Assembly (NCBI GenBank): GCA_017444395.1 | Contig: JAFSWT010000121.1 | Span: forward strand, 1 to 33,373 | Direction: 5' to 3' | Source: Schwartzia sp. (in: firmicutes) | Lineage (GTDB): Bacteria > Bacillota > Negativicutes > Selenomonadales > Selenomonadaceae | DNA length: 33,373 nt | Shown here: piece by piece, positions 15,058-23,546 of the stretch | Layout: every line of letters begins with the position of its first letter | Numbering within the stretch: the first letter of the stretch is position 1 | Translations under genes and position numbers: made by a program | The notes under the pieces: generated by a model | The model's database searches: none | What the model was told of the DNA's origin: nothing | The model's input: the letters and a program-made list of their open reading frames with translations, nothing else

Positions 15058-18000
15058 TTACAGAAGCGCCTGCAACGCTGCCCAGTCCGGCTTTTGGGCG
15101 GCCACGCGGATTTTTTCGTAGCGGTCCGCCTCCGCCGGCGGAATCTGGTACTCCTCCAGGGAGGACAGGACAAACTGCACGCTGTCGTAATCGAAGGAGA
15201 GGGCCATCTCCTTTATGGTTTCATAAGCCTCCAGCAATCGGTCGGCCGGAATCTCGGGGCGCTCGGCCACCGGTTGATCCGCTTTTTCCGTCGCTTTCAG
15301 CGGGGACAGGGATTCGAGGTAGCTCTGGTAAAGCGACAGCAGCGTCGGCGTGTCCTTCTCGATTTCCGCGATGTAACCCTTGTTGCCGGCATCTTCCAGC
15401 CGCGCCGCCCGGTCGGAGAGCTCCGAAGCGCCGATGATGCGGGCCGAGCTCTTGAGGGCGTGAACCTTCGTCGTGTAGTCTTTCCAGTTCTTCGACCGGA
15501 AAAAGCCTTCGATTTCCCGGAGATTGGGTTCGATGGTCTCATAAAAGACCTTAAGCGTTTCCAGATAATCGCCGGGGGAACCGCAGTACCCGATGCCCTT
15601 GGCGGTGTCCAGACCCCGCAGATTCAGGAGCCACGCCGGCAGCTCGGCCGGTCCTTCCTCTGCCGGGGAGGTACTGTCCGGGCGCCGGCCGGGTTCCGGT
15701 TCCGGTGTCTTCACCAGCGCCGGCGGCAGGTATTTCACCATCATCTTTTCCAGCTTGACACTGTCGATGGGCTTGGTCAGATAATCGGTGAAGCCGCTGC
15801 TCAGATACTCCTCCCGGGCGCCGGCGATGGCGTTGGCGGTCAGGCATACCGTAGGCGTGGCGCGGTTCGGTCCTTCTTCCTGACGAAGGCGGGCCAGGGT
15901 CTCGATACCATCCATGCCCGGCATGCTGTGGTCGAGGAAGATGATGTCGTACGGCTTTTCCGCCGCCATCGCCAGGCAGGCCGGGCCGCTTTCCGCCGTT
16001 TCCACCTGCACCTGGGTGCGCTTCAGCAGGCCCTTGATGACCGTAAGGTTCACCGGCGTATCGTCCACCGCCAGCACGACCGCCTCCGGCGCGATGAAGG
16101 AGGTACGGGAATTCTGATGCTGGCCGGTGAGGCGACGGTAGGATTCGTCCAGACGGCCGATGGGCGCCGAGTCCACGACCTGCTGGCGGATGGCGAAGGA
16201 GAAGGTCGAGCCTTCCCCGTAAACGCTCTCCACGTCGAGGTGGCTGTTCATCAGTGCCAACAGGCGGATGGTGATATTCATGCCGAGGCCCGTGCCCTCA
16301 ATGGCCCGGTTGCGGCTCTCCTCGATGCGCTCGAAAGCCGCGAACAACTTCGGCCGGTCCTCTTCCTTGATGCCGATGCCGGTGTCCTTCACGGCAAAGC
16401 GCAGGGCGATGTGGCTGTCGTCCAGCGGCGAGAAATCCACCGTCAGGGTCACGCTGCCTTTTTCCGTGTATTTCACCGCGTTGGTGAGGATATTTGTCGC
16501 CACCTGCTTTATGCGGACTTCGTCGCCGTAAAGTCGGATGGGGAGTTTCTCCGAAGCGTTCACCTGCAGGGTGAGTCCCTTCTTTTCCGCCCGGGACTTG
16601 ATCATGTTCACCAGGTCGTTCAGCAGCGAGGCTGTCTCGTATTCCCCGGGGATGATATCCATCTTTCCTGCTTCGATCTTGGAGAAGTCGAGAATGTCGT
16701 TGACCAGTTCCAACAGCGTCGTGCTGGCGATATGCACGTTTTCCGCGTATTTCAGGATCTCCGGCTCGGTGCTTTCCCTGAGGATCATCTCATTCATGCC
16801 CAGGATGGCGTTGATGGGCGTCCGGATCTCGTGGCTCATGTTCGAGAGGAACTGGGACTTTGCTTCGTTGGCGGCGTTGGCCTCCTTCGCCATCGCCTCC
16901 GCCTCCCGGGCGTAGTGGGTGATATCCTGGGCACTGCGCTCGACGAAGGCCGCCAGCCGCTCCGAAAGCGGGATAACATGGCTCTGGGCCCCGGCGGCCA
17001 CCGGGCATTCCGTAGGTGGGAATGGATTTCCCTCCCCCTCGCGCATCCCGATGGCTACGAGGACACTGTTGAAGACGCCGCCCCGGCCCTGATGGCAGAA
17101 GATTTCCGACTGGGCCATATTGGGCAGCGCCTGGGAAGGCGCCGGTGAGAGCTTGTCACTGCTTCGGGGGAAGTACCGGTGGAACATCTCGATTTCCATC
17201 GGGAACTGCCCCTTCAGGAAGACCGCCCGGTTACCGCAGGCGATGAGTTCCAGGCTTTCCGGGGCGAATTCCCGCATCTTTTCGCTAAGATCCCAGGTCT
17301 GCAGCAGGATCTTCGACGGATTGCCATAGGAGAGACGGATTTTCTCCCCCTCGTACATGTCGCTGATGAAGTAGAGCCGTCCTTCGTCATCATAGAGCGG
17401 CGGCACCCGTGGAATGACCATGCCGTTGCGCATGAGAGAAAAGGGAAACTCGCAGATGTTCTGCAGGAAATACTCGTCCGTCGGTACGCCGAGGTAATTC
17501 TGGTAAATCTTTGTGGCGGGGGAGCCGTCAATCTCCTCAACGATGCGTCCGTTGATGACCTTGGTGATGGTAAACTCGCGTCCCAGCGGCGTCCAGCCGA
17601 AGGTGTAGTCGGCGAAGATATGGAGGTTCGGGCCCCGGAACAGCACCAGCACCAGCCCGTTGCCGAAAACCTTCATGCCTTGCAGGTACTGTTTGTTCTT
17701 ATTGTTGGATTCCATGAAAACGCCGCGGCAGTTGCACAGGGTGTGCGCGGTGTCGTTGTCGGTGAAGCTGGACACCAGGCCGAAGACGGGTACGGATTCA
17801 TTGCCCCGGGTCATGCCTTCCAGAAAAGCGGTGAGCTCTGCGCCGGGACCGCCGTAAATTACGTAGATGCCCTTGAGATCTTCCTTGCGGGCAAGCTCCG
17901 GGGCGAGCGTCTGCCCCAGCGTCTCGAAGTCGGTATCGGCCGGGTATTCCAGCGTTTCTACCTGAGACTCCCGGAAAAAGTTTACGTTCAGGTTGATGGA

Positions 18001-18237
18001 TTCCCGCGAACCCAGGTTGAACTTGGAATCGTAAACGGCCAGGCCGGTGACCACCGCCCGGGGCAGGGCCTTGCGGACGCGGGCGCCGATGCGTTCCGCC
18101 CGTTCCCGGGAAATCTTCACGGTGTTGATGGCGACATAGATGCTGGCGGCCTCCTTGTAGGCCGGCGAGGTGCGGATGGCGTTGAGCGCCGTGTCCAGCT
18201 CCACATCCTGATAGGCTTTGAACTGTTGCTGTATCAA
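15058..18237 (-). CDS. FIST-domain hybrid histidine kinase with receiver and HPt domains
   Basis: This is a 1059-residue multidomain signalling protein. Residues 25-220 fit FIST_N and about 225-370 FIST_C (EIDGSPATKIYQNYLG, KILLQTW, VEIEMFHRYF-like end), a sensory pair thought to bind small metabolites. A helical linker follows, then HisKA with His469 (SHEIRTP), an HATPase with TNAVKYTEKG, DTGIGI and GTGLGM, a receiver with phosphoacceptor D769 (IFLDHSMPGMDG) and lysine in YLTKPID, and an HPt domain with H926 (VHALKSSARIIGA). It thus carries a complete internal phosphorelay. No TM helix or signal peptide is seen, so it should sense a cytoplasmic signal. The start is TTG at 18237 with AAGGAG 9 bases upstream. 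The output regulator is not adjacent. Confidence 0.9.
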   Translation of the reverse strand: MIQQQFKAYQDVELDTALNAIRTSPAYKEAASIYVAINTVKISRERAERIGARVRKALPRAVVTGLAVYDSKFNLGSRESINLNVNFFRESQVETLEYPADTDFETLGQTLAPELARKEDLKGIYVIYGGPGAELTAFLEGMTRGNESVPVFGLVSSFTDNDTAHTLCNCRGVFMESNNKNKQYLQGMKVFGNGLVLVLFRGPNLHIFADYTFGWTPLGREFTITKVINGRIVEEIDGSPATKIYQNYLGVPTDEYFLQNICEFPFSLMRNGMVIPRVPPLYDDEGRLYFISDMYEGEKIRLSYGNPSKILLQTWDLSEKMREFAPESLELIACGNRAVFLKGQFPMEIEMFHRYFPRSSDKLSPAPSQALPNMAQSEIFCHQGRGGVFNSVLVAIGMREGEGNPFPPTECPVAAGAQSHVIPLSERLAAFVERSAQDITHYAREAEAMAKEANAANEAKSQFLSNMSHEIRTPINAILGMNEMILRESTEPEILKYAENVHIASTTLLELVNDILDFSKIEAGKMDIIPGEYETASLLNDLVNMIKSRAEKKGLTLQVNASEKLPIRLYGDEVRIKQVATNILTNAVKYTEKGSVTLTVDFSPLDDSHIALRFAVKDTGIGIKEEDRPKLFAAFERIEESRNRAIEGTGLGMNITIRLLALMNSHLDVESVYGEGSTFSFAIRQQVVDSAPIGRLDESYRRLTGQHQNSRTSFIAPEAVVLAVDDTPVNLTVIKGLLKRTQVQVETAESGPACLAMAAEKPYDIIFLDHSMPGMDGIETLARLRQEEGPNRATPTVCLTANAIAGAREEYLSSGFTDYLTKPIDSVKLEKMMVKYLPPALVKTPEPEPGRRPDSTSPAEEGPAELPAWLLNLRGLDTAKGIGYCGSPGDYLETLKVFYETIEPNLREIEGFFRSKNWKDYTTKVHALKSSARIIGASELSDRAARLEDAGNKGYIAEIEKDTPTLLSLYQSYLESLSPLKATEKADQPVAERPEIPADRLLEAYETIKEMALSFDYDSVQFVLSSLEEYQIPPAEADRYEKIRVAAQKPDWAALQALL

Positions 18238-18280
18238 TCTTACCAGCTCCTTCTATACGTCCCGGGAAAAGGGGCCACAC

Positions 18281-19318
18281 TTACGGCTTCTTCAGCTGGA
18301 TGGCGTTGAACCGTTCGTTGATAAAGGCGATGGTGGCGGCGTCGTGTTCCCGGTCGCGGGAGAGGAACGTGCGATAGGCGTAGAGCGCGTCCAGGGGCCG
18401 CCCCAGCTTTTCATAGACGATGCCTTTCTGGAGCCAGGCGTCGGCAAACCAGGCGCCGCCCGAAGTGGCCTCGTCGAATTTCGCCAGCGCCTCTTCGTAC
18501 TTTCCCTGCCGGAGGAAGACCAGCCCCCGATAGTAGCCGTTCATGCGGTCCCGGGGATTGATGGCCAGGGCCTGATAGAGATCCTCCAGTGCCAGATCGT
18601 ACTGGTCCTGTTCCAACCGGATCAGCGCCCGTTGGTCGTAAAGGCTGAAGCTGTCCGGCTTCGCTTTGATGGCAGCGGTGATATCGGCCAGAGCCTCGTC
18701 GTAACGGCCCAGCGCCTGATACGCGTTGCTTCGCTGCCGGAAAAGGGACTCGTCCCCCGGCTGGAGACGCAGCGCCTCGGTGGCATCTTTCGCCGACTGC
18801 TCGAGCTCAATCCGGGCCGTGGCCTGCTCCATACTGTCGAGACTCTTTTTGCGGCGGTTCGTGCCCAGGGCATAGTAAAGCTCGGCCCGGGCGGCATAAG
18901 CGTCGGCGTTGTCCGGATTCAGGGCGATGGCCTTGTCATAGGCGGCTTTGGCTTCGTCCAGATATCGCATGGCGAAGGCGTTTCGCCCCTGCTCCAGGTA
19001 TTCCCGGGAACGGGCGACGTCCTGTTCCGTGACCGGGATGGTCCAGGTCGACGGATTGGACGTTGCTTTTTCATCATCGTCTTCGTCGCCGGCGGTGGCA
19101 GCTGTTGGGACCGGCGTCGGAGAAACGCCGGCCCGGGCCGGTTTCGCGCCCCCGGCCGTCGTCTCCGCGGCCGGCACCTCATCCTCAATCTCTTCATCAT
19201 CCCAGGCGTCGTCCCAGACGGCGTCCTCCGCCTGCGCCATCGCCGGGCCGCTCCAGGTGGAAAGCAGCAGGGCTGCCCCCAGAAGGCCGGCACCCAGCCG
19301 CGTGTGTATCCGAATCAT
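18281..19318 (-). CDS. Secreted TPR-repeat protein
   Basis: The 345-residue protein begins with a Sec signal peptide (MIRIHTRLGAGLLGAALLLS, with likely cleavage after AMA near residue 28). A very acidic low-complexity stretch (DDAWDDEEIEDE) and a Pro/Thr/Ala region to about residue 85 follow. From about residue 95 there are six or so tetratricopeptide repeats, for example YLDEAKAAYDKAIALNPDN and RYDEALADITAAIKAKPDS. TPRs mediate protein-protein contacts. I placed the start at the ATG at 19318 because AAGGAG lies 9 bases upstream; in-frame ATGs further upstream lack such a site. It follows the NlpC/P60 gene by 56 bases, so it may scaffold wall or envelope proteins outside the membrane. No specific function is assigned. 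Confidence 0.85.
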   Translation of the reverse strand: MIRIHTRLGAGLLGAALLLSTWSGPAMAQAEDAVWDDAWDDEEIEDEVPAAETTAGGAKPARAGVSPTPVPTAATAGDEDDDEKATSNPSTWTIPVTEQDVARSREYLEQGRNAFAMRYLDEAKAAYDKAIALNPDNADAYAARAELYYALGTNRRKKSLDSMEQATARIELEQSAKDATEALRLQPGDESLFRQRSNAYQALGRYDEALADITAAIKAKPDSFSLYDQRALIRLEQDQYDLALEDLYQALAINPRDRMNGYYRGLVFLRQGKYEEALAKFDEATSGGAWFADAWLQKGIVYEKLGRPLDALYAYRTFLSRDREHDAATIAFINERFNAIQLKKP

Positions 19319-19374
19319 TTCGCATCGCTCCTTTTTCATTGTCGCTCTCTTGCTTTCCGCGCCGAAACGCGGGT

Positions 19375-20490
19375 TCATTTCACGATATGCCGGCCACCGT
19401 ACCAGCGGGGCTTCCAGTATTCATCGTCGAGATTGTCTACCCGGACGCCCCGACGGGAGGAAACGTGCAGGAACTTGTTCTGGCCGAGATAGATGCCGCA
19501 ATGGGAGGCGCCGGGTTCGTAGGTCGAGAAAAAGACCAGGTCCCCGGGGACCAGCTCTTTCCGTTTTTTGACTTTTTTCCCCAGATGATACTGTTCATCC
19601 GCCATCCGGGGAATCGCGTAGCCATGCTGGCGGAACACGAACTGCACGAAACCGGAGCAATCGAAGCCCTTCGGCGTCGTACCGCCAAAGCTGTAGGGGA
19701 CACCGGTGTACTTGCGACCGGTGGCGATGATCTTTGGCGCCATATCCTGGGGCAGGAACAGGGCGTTGTTGGGGACCTGGGTCGCCGGTTTCGCTGCGAC
19801 GCCTTCGCCCTGCGGCTTGGTCTCCGTCGGCTTAGCCTCAGCCTTCTTTTTCTTGTCCTTGCCTTTGTCCTTGTCCTTGTCCTTGCCATTATTCCGTGGC
19901 GTTTCGTCTTCGTCGTCTTCGTCGGTCGCTGCCGGCGGGGCGGCTTTTTTCTCCTTATTCTCGTTTTTTGCCGCTGCCGGTTGGATTTCGTCCGCCGCCG
20001 GTGCTGGCGGCGTGGCGGGTTTGGCTTCTTCTTTCGCTACCCGGTTGCCGTCGTCTGCATTCGCCGGCGTGGCTGTATCACTTTCCCGTAAGGATGCCGG
20101 TACCTCCACCGGCGGGGCGGAAGTTTTTCCTGCGTCCGGTGACAGGGGCGCGGTCGGAGCCTTGCCCGGCGCGTCTCCCGGCGCGGGAGATTTTCCCGTC
20201 GCGTTTTTCGCCGGCTTTGTCGCGGGCGTCCCACTGGTTGCCGGGGCGGCTTCGGTTTCCGTCGGCGGTTCGGCTGGTCGGTCGCTATTCGTCTCGGCCG
20301 GAGGTTTCTCTGCCGGTTTCGTTGCAGCGGATGTTGGCGCTGGCGGTTCCTTCCCCCCCGGAGCAGGCGGCATTGCCAGGGTCGCACCGCTGGCTATAAG
20401 CACCAGCAGTCCTGTAACACTAAACGTCGATAAAAACTTCATGTTTTTTTTTCGGGCGCTGCGTCTGTTACGCAGAAAAGGTATCTTCAT
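19375..20490 (-). CDS. Secreted NlpC/P60 cell-wall endopeptidase with long disordered linker
   Basis: NlpC/P60 enzymes cut peptide stems of peptidoglycan. The catalytic domain is at the C-terminus (about 255-371): nucleophile C278 in FDCSGFVQFVF, H330 in SHCGIYLG and a third polar residue H342 in FLHVSSR. A signal peptide (FSVTGLLVLIASGATLA) with an Arg-rich n-region lies at the N-terminus. Between them are some 200 residues of low complexity, rich in Pro, Ala, Lys, Glu and Thr, with a run of alternating Lys/Asp. No SH3 or LysM wall-binding domain is seen, so the linker may perform that role. The start at 20490 has GGAGG 11 bases upstream. It follows the ArsR gene by 16 bases, so the two are in one operon. 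Confidence 0.88.
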   Translation of the reverse strand: MKIPFLRNRRSARKKNMKFLSTFSVTGLLVLIASGATLAMPPAPGGKEPPAPTSAATKPAEKPPAETNSDRPAEPPTETEAAPATSGTPATKPAKNATGKSPAPGDAPGKAPTAPLSPDAGKTSAPPVEVPASLRESDTATPANADDGNRVAKEEAKPATPPAPAADEIQPAAAKNENKEKKAAPPAATDEDDEDETPRNNGKDKDKDKGKDKKKKAEAKPTETKPQGEGVAAKPATQVPNNALFLPQDMAPKIIATGRKYTGVPYSFGGTTPKGFDCSGFVQFVFRQHGYAIPRMADEQYHLGKKVKKRKELVPGDLVFFSTYEPGASHCGIYLGQNKFLHVSSRRGVRVDNLDDEYWKPRWYGGRHIVK

Positions 20491-20506
20491 CTGATGCAGC
20501 GCCTCC

Positions 20507-20845
20507 TCATCCGTGGGAGACATGGTCCAGGGCCTGACACATCAGTTTGACCACGTGGTCGTCGTCCAGCGAATACCAGGCCTCCTTGCCTTCCTTGCGG
20601 AACTTTACCAGCCGCGCCCCGCGCAGCACGCGGAGCTGATGGGAAATGGCCGATTGTCCCATGCCCAGGGCGCCGGCGATGTCACTTACCCGCATATCTG
20701 CCGATGAAAGGAGCGCCAGCAGTTTGATTCGCGTCATATCCCCCAGCACCTTGAAGACTTCCGCTACCTTCAGGCTTGTGGCCGCGTCAAGTTCCTTCAG
20801 GCTGCTGGCTGCGATTTCAGGCGTGTCCTCTGTCTTGCGTCCCAT
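20507..20845 (-). CDS. ArsR/SmtB-family repressor with an alpha-5 Zn(II)-type site
   Basis: The 112-residue protein has the family's winged helix: FKVLGDMTRIKLLALL, the recognition helix MGQSAISHQLRVLRGARLV and the wing FRKEGKEAWYSL. The C-terminal helix carries D95-x-H97-x10-H108-x2-H111, exactly the alpha-5 ligand pattern of zinc/cobalt sensors such as CzrA. The alpha-3 CVC arsenic/cadmium motif is absent. Such proteins leave DNA when they bind metal. I chose the ATG at 20845 because AAAGGA precedes it; the upstream extension is Arg-rich and unlike the family. No metal exporter is nearby; the genes that follow are a wall hydrolase, a TPR protein and a kinase. Confidence 0.9.
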   Translation of the reverse strand: MGRKTEDTPEIAASSLKELDAATSLKVAEVFKVLGDMTRIKLLALLSSADMRVSDIAGALGMGQSAISHQLRVLRGARLVKFRKEGKEAWYSLDDDHVVKLMCQALDHVSHG

Positions 20846-20956
20846 ATTCGTTCCTTTCCGGGGATGCTTCCGGCAGCGGCCGGTGGCATCTCCTCTGACC
20901 CTTCTTTTGCGTTTGGGCCTGTATCTGTTTCTGTTTCCTATGATTATATATCCTGT

Positions 20957-20989
20957 ATTATATCTCCTGTATGAGCATTTGTGCAAATG
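20957..20989 (-). promoter_or_regulatory. ArsR operon promoter with embedded 14-bp palindrome
   Basis: On the minus strand, TTGCAC (20986-20981) and TATAAT (20962-20957) are 18 bases apart. The perfect palindrome CATTTG-TG-CAAATG (20976-20989) overlaps the -35 box. ArsR-family operators are AT-rich inverted repeats in such positions, so this is the likely site of autorepression. A second TATAAT-like box lies at 20948-20943. Confidence 0.65.
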
Positions 20990-21051
20990 TTTTTCCAAGG
21001 AGATTGTTGGAGTATTTCCGCGGTAAAAAAGAGAATCGGCGCGATTCCCGG

Positions 21052-21080
21052 TTGGAAGGCGGGCGCAAATATGGTATGAT
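21052..21080 (+). promoter_or_regulatory. Promoter of the FAD-dependent dehydrogenase gene
   Basis: TTGGAA at 21052-21057 is followed after 17 bases by TATGAT at 21075-21080, with an extended -10 TGG. The palindrome of the divergent ArsR promoter is about 60 bases upstream of this promoter, so co-regulation is possible but not shown. Confidence 0.65.
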
Positions 21081-21117
21081 AAAAGAAACAGTATGCGCAG
21101 GGAGCGAGGTGCCCAAC

Positions 21118-22497
21118 ATGAAGCATTACGATGTAGCCATTGTCGGGGCGGGGCCGGCCGGAGCCTTCGCCGCTTACGAGCTCACGGCGTCACGGCCGGA
21201 ACTGCGGGTCGTTGTTCTGGAGAGTGGCAATGACATTTACCACCGCCGTTGTCCCATTGCCGCCGGCAAGGTCAAAAACTGCGTCCGCTGCAATCCTTGC
21301 AGCATCATGCGCGGCTTCGGCGGCGCCGGGGCTTTCTCCGACGGCAAGTTCAACTTCACCACTGCTTTTGGTGGCTGGCTCAATGAGTACCTGGAAGATG
21401 AGGAGGTCATGCGCCTCATCCGCTATGTCGATGAAATCAACCTCAGGCAGGGCGCTCCCTCGCAGGTATTCACCACCGCCGGCAACGACCTGGGGAAACG
21501 GGCGTTGCAATACGATCTGCACCTGTTGGACGCCAGTGTACGCCATCTGGGGACAGAGAACAATCTACACCTCCTGGAGAAAATGTATGAGGATCTGAAG
21601 GAGAAGGTGGAGTTCCGCTTCCTGACGCCGGTGAAACACATCGAGCCCGGTGACGCCGGCGAGGACAATGCGCTGGTGCTCGATAGCGGCGAGACCGTTG
21701 CCGCCCGCTTCCTCGTCATAACACCGGGCCGGGCCGGGGCGGAGTGGTTCAGCGACGAGTGCCGCCGCCTCGGGGTGAAACTGCTCAACAATCAGGTGGA
21801 CGTGGGCGTCCGGGTGGAAGTGCCGGATGAGGTTTGGAGTGAGATTACCGATAAGGTCTATGAGGCCAAGCTCGTCTATCGCACGAAGCGATACGGGGAC
21901 CTGGTGCGGACCTTCTGCATGAATCCCCACGGCCATGTGGTGGCGGAGAACACGGACGGCGTCGTCACCGTCAACGGCCATTCCTACAGCGACCCGAAAC
22001 TCCAGAGCCGGAACACGAATTTCGCCCTGCTCGTCAGCAACCATTTCACCGAGCCCTTCAACGAGCCTTACAAGTACGGCAAGCGGATAGCCTCCTTCTC
22101 GAATATGCTGGGGGGTGGCGTCCTCGTCCAGCGTTGGGGCGATCTGGTCAAAGGACGGCGCACTGACGCCGACCGCCTGTCGAAGAGCTTTACCCGGCCC
22201 ACGCTGGCGGCGACGCCGGGCGACCTGGGGTTGGTGTTGCCGAAGCGTCACCTTGACAACATCATGGAGATGGTGCAGGCGCTGGCCAACATCGCGCCGG
22301 GCATGACCAACGACGATACCCTGCTCTATGGTGTCGAAGTGAAGTTCTACAGCTCCCGCATCTCGCTGACGAAGGAGCTGGAGATGCCGCTGCCCAACAT
22401 TTTCGCTGCCGGTGACGGCGCCGGGGTCACCCGGGGGCTGTCCCAGGCGTCGGCATCCGGCGTCTATGTGGCCCGTACCATATTGTCGCGCTTTTGA
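21118..22497 (+). CDS. Uncharacterised FAD-dependent dehydrogenase (COG2509-like)
   Basis: The 459-residue flavoprotein opens with the dinucleotide-binding motif VAIVGAGPAGAFAAYEL and ends with the second FAD motif NIFAAGDGAGVTRGLSQA. In between are RGFGGAGAFSDGKFN and a Cys-rich stretch (RRCPIAAGKVKNC, CVRCNPC) characteristic of this group of FAD dehydrogenases; the cysteines may be redox-active or bind metal. The substrate is unknown for the family. The ATG at 21118 directly precedes the first beta strand and has GAGGT 7 bases upstream; the open frame continues further upstream but without a family-like sequence. It is a single-gene unit, divergent from the ArsR operon. Confidence 0.88.
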   Translation: MKHYDVAIVGAGPAGAFAAYELTASRPELRVVVLESGNDIYHRRCPIAAGKVKNCVRCNPCSIMRGFGGAGAFSDGKFNFTTAFGGWLNEYLEDEEVMRLIRYVDEINLRQGAPSQVFTTAGNDLGKRALQYDLHLLDASVRHLGTENNLHLLEKMYEDLKEKVEFRFLTPVKHIEPGDAGEDNALVLDSGETVAARFLVITPGRAGAEWFSDECRRLGVKLLNNQVDVGVRVEVPDEVWSEITDKVYEAKLVYRTKRYGDLVRTFCMNPHGHVVAENTDGVVTVNGHSYSDPKLQSRNTNFALLVSNHFTEPFNEPYKYGKRIASFSNMLGGGVLVQRWGDLVKGRRTDADRLSKSFTRPTLAATPGDLGLVLPKRHLDNIMEMVQALANIAPGMTNDDTLLYGVEVKFYSSRISLTKELEMPLPNIFAAGDGAGVTRGLSQASASGVYVARTILSRF

Positions 22498-22575
22498 GGC
22501 CGGGGCGGTGTGGTTCGGCCAGAGCGCCGGTTTCCGGATGGGCGGGAGAAAAACATACCTTTTTCGAGAAAAATT

Positions 22576-22605
22576 TTGCACAAAGGGAATCTTTTCTGGT
22601 AAAAT
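22576..22605 (+). promoter_or_regulatory. Probable promoter of the receiver-CheX/CheX pair
   Basis: TTGCAC at 22576-22581 and TAAAAT at 22600-22605 are 18 bases apart, with an extended -10 TGG. Two overlapping TATGAT boxes at 22606-22616 are alternative -10 elements. The region is distinctly AT-rich for this genome. Confidence 0.5.
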
Positions 22606-22682
22606 TATGATATGATATAGGTATCAGAAGATGGACCGCCATGAACGATGGCAAACTTTAAGAGAGAGACAGGTGATAGGGA

Positions 22683-23543
22683 TTGGAGCGCCTAAGAGTC
22701 TTGATTGTCGATGATTCACGTATCAGTTGCGCCGTGTTGAACGACATCCTCTCGAAGACGAACTTCGACGTGGTGGGCATGGCCAACAGTGCCCGCGAAG
22801 CGGTGGAGAAGTACCAGGCATATCATCCGGACGTGGTGACGATGGACATGAATCTGCCCGACGCCGACGGCATCGAGTGCAGCCGTCGTATTCGCGCGTT
22901 GGACGGGTCGGCCCGCATCGTCATGATCAGCGCCATGAAGGACGCCGCTTTGATGCTCAAGGGCCGGGAAGCCGGCATCAGTTCGTTCCTGCAGAAGCCG
23001 GTGAATCCCAACGAGCTGATTGACGCCATGACCTTCCTTTGCCAGGATCGTCTGGCGCATCTGGGCGAGCTCAAGGAGCTCTATGTCAAGTCCTTCATCA
23101 AGGTCCTGCAGAAGAGCCTTTTCAGCCTGGTGGGGGTTCACAGCAAGGTGAGCTTTGATGTTGCCGAGGGCAACTACCTCGACGTGGACGGCATCGCTGT
23201 CATCATCGGCCTCACCGGCAGCCCCATGGGTCGTGCCATCGTCTATATGAACCGGGGGACGATGCGCAAATTCGCCTGCTCCCTGCTGGCAAAGGACAGC
23301 GAGGATGAGCTTTCCGAAGAGGAAGCCAGCGATGCCGTGGAGGAGGCCGCGAACATCATCGTCGGCCGGGCAGCGTCCACCGTCAACGACCTCAAGGAAA
23401 AGGAGATGCGGATTTCGCCGCCGGGTACGATTTGTGGCAACTCCATCCGGGTCGCCAATTTCAAGATGACATCGTTCCGTATCAAGGCGGAGACGCGCTT
23501 GGGGGATATCTGCATGAATATCGGCTTCGCGGAGGGGGAGTAA
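22683..23543 (+). CDS. Response regulator fused to a CheX-like phosphatase domain
   Basis: This 286-residue protein joins a receiver domain (1-120) to a CheX-like domain (about 130-284). The receiver has D10/D11, the phosphoacceptor D55 (VVTMDMNLPDADG), switch Ser83 and K105 (LQKPVN). The second half keeps the E-x-x-N catalytic pair of CheX/CheC phosphatases at E221/N224 (VEEAANIIVGRA). CheX removes phosphate from CheY-P, so the fused domain may act on its own receiver or on another. The start is TTG at 22683 with AGGTGA upstream. It is followed after 3 bases by a separate CheX gene. No CheA, CheY or receptor genes are in the window. Confidence 0.88.
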   Translation: MERLRVLIVDDSRISCAVLNDILSKTNFDVVGMANSAREAVEKYQAYHPDVVTMDMNLPDADGIECSRRIRALDGSARIVMISAMKDAALMLKGREAGISSFLQKPVNPNELIDAMTFLCQDRLAHLGELKELYVKSFIKVLQKSLFSLVGVHSKVSFDVAEGNYLDVDGIAVIIGLTGSPMGRAIVYMNRGTMRKFACSLLAKDSEDELSEEEASDAVEEAANIIVGRAASTVNDLKEKEMRISPPGTICGNSIRVANFKMTSFRIKAETRLGDICMNIGFAEGE

Positions 23544-23546
23544 GGT

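Noticed and set aside
22488..22527. Nested stem GCGCT-GGCCG/CGGCC-AGCGC at the end of the FAD dehydrogenase gene
   Set aside because: It could be a weak terminator, but it begins inside the coding sequence, the stem is interrupted and no T tract follows.
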